The notes below the pieces were generated by a model that did no database searches, was not told the origin of the DNA, and was given only the letters and a program-made list of their open reading frames with translations. The translations under genes and the position numbers were made by a program. This document shows, piece after piece, positions 1 through 9,624 of a DNA stretch of 64,000 bases; position 1 is the first letter of the stretch; each line of letters opens with the position of its first letter. The stretch is from Bathynomus jamesi (lineage: Eukaryota; Arthropoda; Malacostraca; Isopoda; Cirolanidae), in contig JAJOZX010000926.1 of assembly GCA_023014485.1 (NCBI GenBank), forward strand, positions 62,001 to 126,000, written 5' to 3'.

Positions 1-207
1 ATAGCCTCTCTTCACTCAGTCTTAATTAATAGGCCTAACATGCTCTAAAACCAAGGCCATAACTTTAATCCTAACTGTAGCATTCCCAACCAAACAACAT
101 AGGCTGTAAGCCTACTTTGCCTACTTTACACAACAAATTCTAGGCCCTACCCTAGTCCTAATTCATTCACACACCTAGGCATACTTCTCTTTAGATCTAG
201 GTCTACT
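1..207. other. Unassigned AT-rich sequence
   Basis: I see no ORF, terminal repeat or RNA gene here. The stretch runs up to the TTAA target of the first element. Confidence 0.4.
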
Positions 208-1223
208 TTAACCCTTTAAGGCCGACATTTTTTGTAGGGTTGTTATGAATGCGTGTATTTGAAACGCTACCAATTTGTACCGGTGTAACAGACCAAATTT
301 TACCCCTTGGCCACTTTATACCCCGGGTATAAACTGGCCTATGCCAGGTACTACCCCGGGGGTTAATCTGGCTTCGGCTGTTTTACACTCCCCCAGGCCA
401 GAATACATCCTCTTTAGTATCAGCTACTGAAAGTTTATTTGAAAGGTACTTACTAATATTACACAAATTTTGGTTTAAAAAGAAGATACTGAGGCACTGG
501 TTTGGGAATAGTGTGGTGGATGAGTGGAACAAGCTTCCAAATAACAGTTAGTGTCAATACTTTAGAAAGTTTCAAATTATTTTATATATTTTATATCTCA
601 TAGTCACCGCTATTCTTAGTCATAAGTTATCAACAGGTTGTAAACAATTAATCCTGGTTACGTTAATTGAATGCCCAGTTACGTTAATTGAATGTCTGGT
701 TAGGTCAACTGTATACCTTTGACGATTGGTTAGGTTAAGTTGTGATAGTCAAAAGTGGCTTCAGGACCAAGGAAACTAAGGAAAATATCACGACTTAACC
801 TAACCAATTGTCAAGGGTGTATAGTTGACCTAACTGGACATTCAATTAACCTAACCGGGATTAAATGTTTACAGCCTGTTGATAACTTATGACTAAGAAT
901 AGTGGTGACTATGATATATTTCATGAACTTATTTCAGAACATGCTAGTGCTCCAGAATAACATGGAGGCCTTTCTCCGCAGCAGATATTTTCAGTTTTTG
1001 TATATACTAATACCTGTAGTAAGTCAATAAAATAATGTTAATAATGTAATTAAATTTTCCTTTACATTCTGTGACTCTCTCTGTTAAAACTGTAAGGGGG
1101 TTATTCTGGCCTGGAGAAGTGTAGAACACCCTAGGCCAGATTAACCCCCGGGGTGGTATACCCAGGTATAAACTGGCGGTGGTGTAATATGGCCTGCTAC
1201 AAGAGTCGTCCTGAAAGGATTAA
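208..1223. mobile_element. Non-autonomous piggyBac-like element
   Basis: The segment is bounded by TTAA on both sides (208-211 and 1220-1223). Inside the TTAA the ends read CCCTTTAAGGCCGAC on the left and, reverse-complemented, TCCTTTCAGGACGAC on the right, matching at 12 of 15 positions. A TTAA target and a C/T-CCTTT start are known piggyBac traits. Subterminal blocks containing TATAAACTGGC and CCAGATTAACC recur in both orientations near the two ends. There is no transposase ORF, so it would depend on a helper in trans. A palindrome fills the centre. The right half is repeated at 20957-21443. Confidence 0.7.
598..914. repeat. Imperfect palindrome inside the piggyBac-like element
   Basis: The left arm begins TCATAGTCACCGCTATTC and the right arm ends with its reverse complement. 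Arms of about 140 bp enclose roughly 40 bp. The core of each arm is the block GATTGGTTAGGTTAAG, which recurs in other palindromes of the window (1597-1739 and 21940-22150). Confidence 0.8.
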
Positions 1224-1560
1224 ACATTACTGTTTAACTCAAGACCTACTGGAAACCTACCTTTCAAACTAGGCCATACTGTTTAAACTGAAGGCCTACC
1301 CTTGTAAATTTTAATTTAACGTGTGATGTACGTTACAACATTTATTACAGCAATTAAACTTAGTCTACGATTTCATAAGACATGTGAGATATCATAAAAT
1401 TTAACTTAGAACTTTAACATCACAATATTTTATTTCAAACTTTGGAGCAAGTGTAGTTTACGTTCCCCTGTTGTACCTAGTGTAGTTTACGTTCCCCTAT
1501 ATTATCCTAGTGTTGTTTACGTTGTTTACACCGCTCATGACGCCCGGATACGAGGTTGCT
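1224..1560. repeat. Dispersed repeat flanking the piggyBac-like element
   Basis: The first about 220 bp match 21444-21690 in direct orientation and about 22905-23035 inverted, so the piggyBac-like element lies in or beside an older repeat. At 1449-1530 a roughly 37-bp block ending in TAGTTTACGTTCCCCT is repeated with decay. There is no coding potential. Confidence 0.6.
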
Positions 1561-1566
1561 GTGTGG

Positions 1567-1806
1567 CACCCGGTTAATTGAATGCCCGGTTGTCAATTGA
1601 ATGGCCGGTTAGGTCAACTTACGCCCTTGACGATTGGTTAGGTTAAGTAGTGATATTTTTGTTAAAACTTGCGAAAATATCATGACTTAACCTAACCAAT
1701 CGTCAAGGGCGTACAGTTGACCTAACCGGCCATTCAATTGACCTAACCGGCCATTCAATTGACCTAACCTGGCATTCAATTGACCTAACCGGGCATTCAA
1801 TTGACC
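1567..1806. repeat. Palindrome followed by four 21-bp tandem units
   Basis: The arms (about 1597-1661 and 1673-1739) are reverse complements sharing TTGACGATTGGTTAGGTTAAG. The right arm runs directly into four tandem 21-bp units, GACCTAACCGGCCATTCAAT plus T, starting at 1719, 1740, 1761 and 1782. It has the same core as the palindromes at 598-914 and 21940-22150. Confidence 0.8.
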
Positions 1807-2256
1807 GGGAACAACTCGCAAGTGGAAAGATCACAGCACTGCATTATCATACGCTCACACTACAACAATAATATTCAGACTAAACTAGGTCTAAGCAGGC
1901 AACAAATAAACATTAATAACAACAACAAAATTACTGTTTATGCGAGTTCGTATGGAGAAAAAGGTATGCAAATGAAGATTTATTTATTAAAATATTAAAT
2001 ATTGCAAATTTTAATGAATAAAGGATATTAACTGCGTTTTATTTTGTAAAACCCACTTATAACTACATAATTTAGATAATGGTTATGCGCCATGCAAACT
2101 AGTGCGCGTATAAATGCAATTTTTTCGTATGTTGCGCATATTTCTCCAGAAAAATAATGTCATTTTCGTTATTAGAATATAAAAATTTATTAATATACAA
2201 ATTTTCAGCTATATCCCGTGGGGTCGTCCATTTGGAAAAGATCCACTTTGTTCTAG

Positions 2257-2301
<45 letters not shown>
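1807..2301. other. Non-coding AT-rich stretch ending in a TA microsatellite
   Basis: A 65-codon ORF near the start of this stretch has low-complexity content and no support. From about 2261 the sequence is a pure TA run that holds the left TA target of the mariner. Confidence 0.5.
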
Positions 2302-2304
<3 letters not shown>

Positions 2305-3486
2305 GGTGTCCATAAATGTTTACCCTGAAAACAGTATGCTCTCATGTTTTAATGACGAATCTTACATCCGTTTTCTTTTTACAGGTGATCTTGTACACGC
2401 ATAGAGTTTCTGTGCTGGTGTGTTTCGTCTACCGCATTCGCCGCTAGGAGCGCTGTAGTAGCTGTTCAGTTAAGATGGCGTCTGTGACAGAGAAGGCACA
2501 ATGTGTTGTGTGGCTTGCAGAAACAAAATCTCCTGTCAGTGTTCAGCGAAGGTTCAGAACAAAGTATGGAAAGAATCCACCTGATGTGAAGTTAATTAAG
2601 TCGTGGATGAAAAAATTCTTGGAAACTGGAAACGTGGAAAAGGGAAAGAGCAGTGGTAGACCATCAGTTTCCGATGGGAAAGGTGGAAAACATTCAAACT
2701 GCTTTCACACGGTCACCAAGGAAAGCGGTGAGACAAGCTTCAAGCCAACTAAAGATACCGAAGTCTACGGTGCACAAGGTGTTACACAAATGTTTGAAGT
2801 TACACGCCTACAAGGTACAAATTATTCAAGAACTGAAGCCTGATGACCGTCCAAAACGTGAACAATTCGCTATTGACATTTTCAACAGCATTGACGAGGA
2901 TAATGACTTCTTGTTACGTGTCTGCTTTTCAGACGAGGCTACGTCTCATCTTAGTGGTAGAGTCAACAGACACAATGTGCGTATTTGGGGATCGGAAAAC
3001 CCACGTGCCGTAAGGGAGCATGTTCGGGACAGTCCGAGGATCAATGTCTGGTGTGGACATTGGGCGCATGTTGTTCGTGAAACTCTCGATGCAACATTTC
3101 CAAATCGATGGATTGGCAGGGACGGGCCAATCCCATGGCCCCAAGATCACCAGACATTACCCCGCTGGATTTCTTTCTCTGGGGTCATGTTAAAGATTTG
3201 GTTTTCGCAACAGTTGTTCCAGATATCAGGACATTGCGAGAACGCATTACGGATGCAATTGCAACAGTTAACCCACAAATGTTGGAAAATGTGTGGCGTG
3301 AGTGTGAATACCGTTTAGACATTTTACGTGCCACTAGGGGTGCACATGTGGAAGCTTATTAAGTTCATTAACTATGTATCAAAACTTTGTATGTTTATCT
3401 ACTTATGATTAAAACTGTGTTTGAATACGAGTGTTTATTTAAAAGTTATAGCATGCTTTAATCAGGGCAATCATTTATGGACATCC

Positions 3487-3488
<2 letters not shown>
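2302..3488 (+). mobile_element. Mariner-type element, internally deleted
   Basis: The ends are matching inverted repeats: CAGGGTGTCCATAAATG on the left and, reverse-complemented, CAGGATGTCCATAAATG on the right, lying in TA microsatellites. The interior holds one decayed transposase. At about 1.19 kb it is close to full mariner length but lacks a central block of the gene. Confidence 0.9.
2475..3362 (+). pseudogene. Mariner-type transposase, frameshifted and missing its second catalytic Asp
   Basis: A DDE transposase would cut and rejoin DNA at the terminal repeats. The start reads MASVTEKAQCVVWL, a helix-turn-helix domain like the DUF4817-type N-termini of arthropod mariner-like proteins. 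The frame shifts near 2690 into a segment with CFSDEATSHLSG, which carries the first Asp, and again near 3110 into SPDITPLDFFLWG, which carries the third. The stretch that should hold the QQDGAPPH-type second Asp is absent: INVWCG is followed almost at once by HWAHVVRETL. Two frameshifts plus loss of a catalytic residue make it inactive. Confidence 0.9.

Positions 3489-3558
<70 letters not shown>
3489..3558. repeat. TA dinucleotide microsatellite
   Basis: An almost pure TA run of about 65 bp lies between the mariner and the Penelope fragment. Many mobile elements of this window sit in or beside such TA runs. Confidence 0.95.
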
Positions 3559-3563
<5 letters not shown>

Positions 3564-3644
3564 ATTATTTCACGAAAGTAACACGTGAATAATATTTATG
3601 ATGAAAATAACCACAAAGGAAAAAGGAAAAACAGAATGGTGCTC

Positions 3645-3690
3645 AAGCGCTTTCGTCTAATGACATCCTCAGGAACACTGAAATAAATAA
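3645..3690 (-). other. Hammerhead-ribozyme-like motif in the Penelope end
   Basis: On the minus strand the sequence reads CCTGAGGATGTC, ATTA, GACGAAAGC. This resembles a hammerhead core (CUGANGA), then a short hairpin GUC-AUUA-GAC, then GAAA. Hammerhead motifs are established in Penelope-like terminal repeats. One base near the stem II junction does not pair, and I cannot close stems I and III convincingly, so self-cleavage is unproven. Confidence 0.45.
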
Positions 3691-3981
3691 GTTCTAGACT
3701 ATATATAGGTCACAAAAAATATAATAATAATAAATAAAAATTGTAGGAGGAGCATACAAATTTATAAGGAAAAGCTATCAGAGTTTTTGCACTTTGCCCC
3801 TCTTGTCTAAATCAGTTCTGAATGAATTTAAAACAACAGGATCAAGCGAAAAAAGGCCCCAGGTGGCTAATGTTGAAATTATTTGTAAGTTGAATAATGG
3901 CAGACTCAGAGAATATTTGTATTAACAATGTTGCTTGAATGAAACAAAACTGAAGCATTATTCCAATCAGTACAGTAGGAT

Positions 3982-4135
3982 AACTGACAAATGGACGAAA
4001 AGGGCACAGGACGACTGTCCCGTTCTAACGGAATAGTGATGCTGTTTTACACGCGTGTGCAAATCCTTTCCCGTCTGTCGAATGTAAAAGGAATCGCATT
4101 GTTTACAACCAATTTTATAGATATTGCCTGAATTA
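3982..4135 (-). pseudogene. GIY-YIG endonuclease remnant of a Penelope-like element
   Basis: Translation of the minus strand gives GNIYKIGCKQCDSFYIRQTG followed by KDLHTRVKQHHYSVRTGQ. This is the C-terminal GIY-YIG nuclease of Penelope-like retroelements: the IYK start, the CxxC pair, the FYI.QTG segment and a downstream Arg and His. The usual Gly of YIGQTG is Arg here. The domain normally nicks target DNA to prime reverse transcription. No connected RT domain survives upstream. Confidence 0.85.
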
Positions 4136-4440
4136 TTGGTACATTAGCAATGCCTAAAAAGCCTCGGAAAAATGGAAGTACTAGAATATTCTTCGACAAA
4201 GTGCGAGGGTTATTATTCACGCGATAGAAAGTTCGTTTTGCCTTGTTAAGACAAGATTCCCAAAAAGCAAAATAAACTTCCTATCGTATGAATAACAGCC
4301 AGGGCCTTTTTTCGCTTGATCCTGTTGTTTTGAATTCGTTCAGAATGGATTTAGACAAGAGGGGGCAAAGTGTTAAACTCTGGTAGCTTTTCCTTATAAA
4401 TTTGTATGTTCCTCCTACAATTTTTATTTATTATTATTTT

Positions 4441-4795
4441 TTTTTTGTGACCGTGCTGTCTCTCTCTCTCTGTATTAACACCCAAATAAGAAGGGAATAA
4501 ACTACTCGGCAGTTTATTCTGTTTACACCCGAAAGTGTATAAAGTATCAGTGAATCCGTGCATATAATTTATAAAGTGAAATTCATTAAAGTGCAATACA
4601 GTTTACATAAATTATCACCAGTTTTAACGTATATATTTAAAACGTAATACGGTTGGCATTCGAGAAATTTTGAAACAAGGCAGGAAAAAGGTCATAAAAC
4701 GCAAAGGTCAAAAACCCTCGACCATCGAAAGGAAAGAAAATAGAAAGAAAAAATTTTTAAAAAAAATGTGTGGGTATTTCTTTTTACGCTAATTA
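4441..4795. other. Probable 5' untranslated region of the following LINE
   Basis: There is no ORF of note. A short CT run sits near 4455. The stretch precedes the first Cys-rich ORF of the LINE and is assigned to it only by position. Confidence 0.3.
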
Positions 4796-5621
4796 ATGAA
4801 TAGCATGGCCATGGGTCCAAATTCTCACTTAATCTACAATTTGTGTAATCTGGAAACAACTGAAAAAGCTGCAATACGATGCAATTTCTGTCAAAAACTG
4901 CAAGACTTTATCTGCATGAATTGGGGTGATTGGGAAATAACTCTTGTCTCGGATGCGAAACAGATCGTGGGGATCAATTTTCTGTGTGGCGCATGTACAC
5001 AGACGGTAAACTCCTTCGCGGTATTTAAAGAAATGGAGATAGCAGACTCGAGTGTTACAAAAAAGGATGAAATAATGGGGACACAAGAGTCCGGAAATGT
5101 CCCAACGAAAAACCGGGTGGATGAGAGAGGACGAAATAACGAATAACAATATAAACAATATAATATGGAATGAAGACATAGATGAAAGAAAAGAAATAAG
5201 TAAAAGTTACGAGGTAGTAAAACTGTCCAACGAGCGAAATGATAAAAAGATAATAACTAAAATTGTAGGAAATAATCAGCCAAAGAAAAATAATGATAAT
5301 ACCAAAATTAAGAACTTTGAAAATAATAAGAAAACAAGAAGTAGAAGCGTAAAAAATATCGTATGTAAATACTATGAAAAAGGGAACTGCAGATATCGGG
5401 TTGGGCAATGCATCTATGCACATCCCACATTATGCAACACACAGTACACAAGTGGATATTGCAAATTTGATAAGTGCAAGTTCCACCATCTTAAGGTCTG
5501 CAACACCAATGCAAGATATGGGAGGTGCAAATACGGACAAAAATGCCGTTACCACCACCCTCAAAGGAACGCAACGGGTGAACAGGAAAAACGAACATCA
5601 AAGACGGGTACCAATTTTTAG
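4796..5621 (+). pseudogene. LINE ORF1 with Cys-rich N-terminus and three CCCH fingers
   Basis: The first part, starting MNSMAMGPNS, carries paired cysteines (CNFC and, later, CGAC). A frameshift between about 5100 and 5150 leads into a Lys/Asn-rich linker and three consecutive CCCH zinc fingers. Their spacings are C-X7-C-X6-C-X3-H (from CKYYEKGNC), C-X8-C-X4-C-X3-H (from CNTQYTSGYC) and C-X8-C-X5-C-X3-H (from CNTNARYGRC). CCCH fingers usually bind single-stranded RNA, so a role in coating the LINE transcript is a reasonable inference. The minus-strand LINE encodes the same arrangement at 18180-18960. Confidence 0.75.
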
Positions 5622-5711
5622 ACGTAGCCAACACAATTCAGCTGCTAAATACTATCCAACAAAGGCAAAGTCAGCTGACAAATTTAGGAATCCGAGAGCC
5701 GGACAGAAGGC

Positions 5712-6560
5712 ATGCGCAAAGACACTTCAAAGATAAAACGAGGCAAATTCTCGGAGGACCACAAGGCAACGAAACCGGCACCACCATTGGAAAACGAATC
5801 TGAACCACCTATATGCGAAAACGATAGAGAAAAAATAAAAATAATCCTAGCCAACATTCAGGGCCTTAAATCAAATCATTCCCCCAGACAAAGTTTTATA
5901 CCTGAAAGGACTCATGCAAGAACCGGAGCAGACTTTGCATGCCCCACGGAAATTCATCTAAAGGATTGCCAGGCGAACTGTGAAAACTGAGTCCTGTGTT
6001 GACAAAAAAGAAAACAAATTGACAACTATAACATCCTCCGAGCCGACAGAACAGTGAAACGTAAAGGAGGATGTGCTATTTACACACGCGAAAGGCATAT
6101 TGCAGAAATCAGAAATGACTATAAGTACCTCAAACAGCTATGTAGAATGTGTAGCAGCAAAAGTTGAAAAATTAAATATGGTACTAATTGTAATGTCAGA
6201 CCCCCAAACACGCCAACCTCAAAATTTTCGGATTCCATTACAGAGGTAAGAAACTGGGTAAAAGATCTACACTCTCCAACCCCAAATATTTTTCTCTGTG
6301 GTGATTTTATTTCCCATTCATGAAATATAAAAGGATAGGAAAAAATGCATGTATACATCAGGACAAGGGGGGCACACGGGAAGACCAGGAGCAGGTAAAA
6401 ATGCTACTAGCTCTAGCTGATGAATTTATGTTAACGCAAGAAATAATAGAAAACACAAGAAAAACAACTGCCTACATTTGGTATTTACAAACAAAAGCAA
6501 CCTAATTGATAATGTAGAAATTTCCCAACTATAATATCGGACCACAGCATCATTGAAATA
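5712..6560 (+). pseudogene. LINE apurinic-type endonuclease domain, broken
   Basis: Pieces of an exonuclease-endonuclease-phosphatase fold are visible: the ILANIQGLKSNH start, CPTEIHL for the Glu-containing motif, a YNILRADR / GGCAIYTR stretch and FLCGDF. The pieces lie in different frames with several stops. The domain would nick the target for target-primed reverse transcription. This copy is inactive. Confidence 0.7.
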
Positions 6561-6829
6561 ACAACCAATATAAAAGCAGCAGGAAAGGAAAGAACATGAA
6601 CAACAGAAAGAAGCAAATTCGAAATTTTTTATTTTCACTCCAAAGCTTAAACTGAGAAGATGTTGCATCCAGCATGGAAGTAATAGACTGGAAAACCATT
6701 TTCGAAGCCAAGACAACGGAAGAGATGCTAATGACTTTAGAGCAGAAGACGTTAGAAATTGTGGAAAGATATGTCCCAAAAATACAACAAAGAGGAAAGA
6801 GAAGCAGGTTTGAGAGATAAAAGAGGTCA

Positions 6830-8411
6830 TTGTTCCGAAAGAGAAAAAGAGTGACTGCAAAATTAAGTTACTGTAAAGATAACATCAGAAAAATACTAAA
6901 TTATAAACTGCAGAGTATCGATGACGTCATACAGGAACTAATTAAGAAGGATACAGAAAAAGAAGACGACGACACTAAAGAAGCGATAAAGGTTAACTCA
7001 AAGTACTTCTATAATTTTGCAAAAAGAAAATCGAAAAACCATGCGACTATCGGACCTTTGAAAAACGAGAACAGTGCTTTATCTGATGATCTAACAGAAG
7101 TATCTGAAATATTAAGAGCTCAGTACGAATCACCTTTTAGTATCCCCAAAACTGACAAACTGATATGCGATAGAAACGCGTTCTTTGAAGAAGAACTACA
7201 AGGGGAAAGTATAACGGACTTCGACTTCACGACAGATGGTATTACACAAGCTATAGGGAAACTAAAAACACACTCAGCGGCAGGACCGGATAAATGGAAT
7301 GCCACACTGATCAAAAACTGCAAGAATGCAATCGCTGAGCCCTTATACTGGATATGGAGACGATCACTAGACACGAGAGAAATACCGGGCATCCTGAAGA
7401 GCGCGAACATAGTCCCAATACATAAAGGAGGAGATCGATCCGAGGCCAAAACTATAGGCCAGTGTCGCTTACATATCATCTCACTGAAATATTTGAAAGA
7501 ATAGTTAGACAGAAAATCTATAACTGTTTGGAAACTAAGAAAAAATTCAATGATAACCAACATGGGTTTCGGTCAGGCAGATCATGCCTATCACAACTAA
7601 TGGAACACTACAACATTATTGATGCACTTGAAAGTAATGAAAACTATGATGTAATATACACAGACTTTCCCAAAGCGTTCGACAAGTGTGACCATGGAAT
7701 CATAATACATAAACTGAAGTATATGGGAATAACAGGAAAAGTAGGGAAATGATATATAATTTCTTAGTGAGCGGCGGCAAGTCGTTACAGTACAAGGAGT
7801 ATCTTCATCAGAATCAGAGGTCCTCAGCTCAGTACCACAAGGAACAGTATTAGCTCCACTACTCTTCATAATCATGCTAACTGACATAGATGACGACGTT
7901 ACCAGAGACAGCACAGTAACATCCTTTGCTGATGACACAAAGATCAGTAGAAAAATAAGAAACCCAGACGATATAGGATCTCTACAAACCGACATGAACA
8001 GAATCTACAAGTGGACGGAAGAAAACAATATGAAGTTTAACACTGAGAAATTTCAGCCGTTACGGTACGGAAAAAGAGAAGACCTAAAATCCATCGAATA
8101 TTATACCCCAAATGGACATGAAATTCAGAGAAATTCTAGAGCAAAAGATTTAGGAGTTGTAATGACTGATGATGCGAAATTTGAAACGCAAAATAAGATA
8201 GCAGTAAACAGAGCAAAGAGAATAACTGGGCAGATATTGAGAACCTTTAAACGAAGGGATAGGAATGTAATGATTCCTCTACTGAAAACACTGATCATAC
8301 CCAAATTGGAATACTGCTCAGTCCTAACATCCCCATATAAAAAAGAAGACATTAGACAGCTAGAAGGGATTCAGAGAAGCTTCACAGCCAAGATCAAGTG
8401 GTGCAAAGAAC
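6830..8411 (+). pseudogene. LINE reverse transcriptase, fingers and palm
   Basis: Successive frames give AAGPDKWNATLIKNCKN, GFRSGRSCLSQLMEHYN, TDFPKAFDKCDHGIIIHKL (motif A with its Asp), SSVPQGTVLAPLLFIIMLTD and TSFADDTKISRKI (the FADD catalytic motif), then the thumb region with IPKLEYCSVLTSPYKKED. These are hallmarks of CR1/Jockey-type reverse transcriptases. Frame breaks lie near 7490 and 7750-7870. The coding sequence is cut at 8411 by the hAT MITE and resumes at 8935 with NYWKRLRELNLYSLERRRER. Confidence 0.85.
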
Positions 8412-8926
8412 CAGAGCTGGGCAATAAATACATTGAATGTATTTAAATACTAAATACTAAATACATGGGAGAAATGTATTTAAATACTAAATACTAAATA
8501 CATTTTACGAATGTATTTAGATACTAAATACAAAATACATCAATTGTATTTAAATACATACAAATTTTAACATATGCATTCACTAATTCACTAAGGCATG
8601 ACACGCACACGATAAAGAAATCAACCGCTTTCGACTAAGAGTGGCACACAACTGATTGAACTGACACGTTGAAACATGAACCATGCTGTACTACACAGTC
8701 GACGCGTCGTACTGTGCTAGTACAGAACGTGTATTAAACCAGTAAAAGTATTTACATTTTTATATTTTGAGTATTTAAATACATTGTATTTAAATACTCA
8801 TTAAAGTATTTAAATACTATATTTAAATACGCGAAAAACAATGTATTTATAAATACAGTTCTAAATACACAAATGTATTTAAATACGTATTTAAATACAA
8901 ATGTATTTAAATACTGCCCAGCTCTG
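8412..8926. mobile_element. hAT-type MITE made of TATTTAAATAC motifs
   Basis: The ends CAGAGCTGGGCA and TGCCCAGCTCTG are perfect inverted repeats flanked by the 8-bp duplication CAAAGAAC (8404-8411 and 8927-8934). An 8-bp target and CAG-type ends are hAT traits. Both subterminal zones are dense in the self-complementary motif TATTTAAATAC. There is no transposase. Removing the element and one CAAAGAAC restores the LINE reading frame. Confidence 0.9.
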
Positions 8927-9624
8927 CAAAGAACTAAATTACTGGAAAAGGTTACGCGAATTAAACCTATATTCACTGGAAAGGAGGAGAGAGAGATACA
9001 CCATTATTTACACTTGGAAAATAATAGAGAAACTAGTCCCCAATCTTACTTTGAACCCTGTAACTCCCCAAACAACAGTGGAAAGTAGAAAAGGAAGACT
9101 GTGTCGTGTTCTCAAATTAAAGGTTAGACAGGGAACATTAGCACTGTTCAAAAATCAACTTTTTCTTATTTTCATAGGTTTCTGTAGTTTTTCCCATGCT
9201 TTTTGACCTGAAAAGGCAGAAAATCACAACCATTTTGACCTAGGTTGTTGGGAAGCATTGCCGCATGGAGCTTTAAGTTTTCTGCCTTGAAATCGGCAAA
9301 AGCACCAGTTCCGGGGTCCCTTGAATCATGTTTTGCACTATAACATTTTATCTAAACAAGATAGAGCAACAAAATAGGCACCAAATTAAAGTGTTTTTAA
9401 TCCTCTTTCTAACTTATACAATTATGATAGTCTTGGAACAAGAAATGGCACATTGGTACATACAAAGATTTCAGAAATATCACAAAATTCGTTTTCTCAC
9501 ACTCAAGGCAGACAAGGCGCCTTATTCATGACACAAATTTGAGATTAACATTTTGTCAGAAGTCTAATCGATCAAGAAGTGAAAGCATTACATGATGATT
9601 AATTTCATAATGACATTTACGCAG

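Larger units (their letters stand above)
3559..4440 (-). mobile_element. 3' portion of a Penelope-like element
   Basis: The minus strand carries a GIY-YIG endonuclease remnant (3982-4135) followed downstream by a terminal block at 3559-3690. That block recurs at 13347-13455 and, as an inverted pair, at 22507-22705. About 3712-3870 is repeated inverted at 4303-4440, with matching TTTTTTCGCTTGATCCTGTT segments. Inverted or tandem terminal copies are known in Penelope-like elements. No reverse-transcriptase part is visible, so the copy is 5'-truncated. Confidence 0.8.

Noticed and set aside
2929..3150. Minus-strand ORF opposite the mariner transposase
   Set aside because: Antisense shadow of the conserved DDE region.
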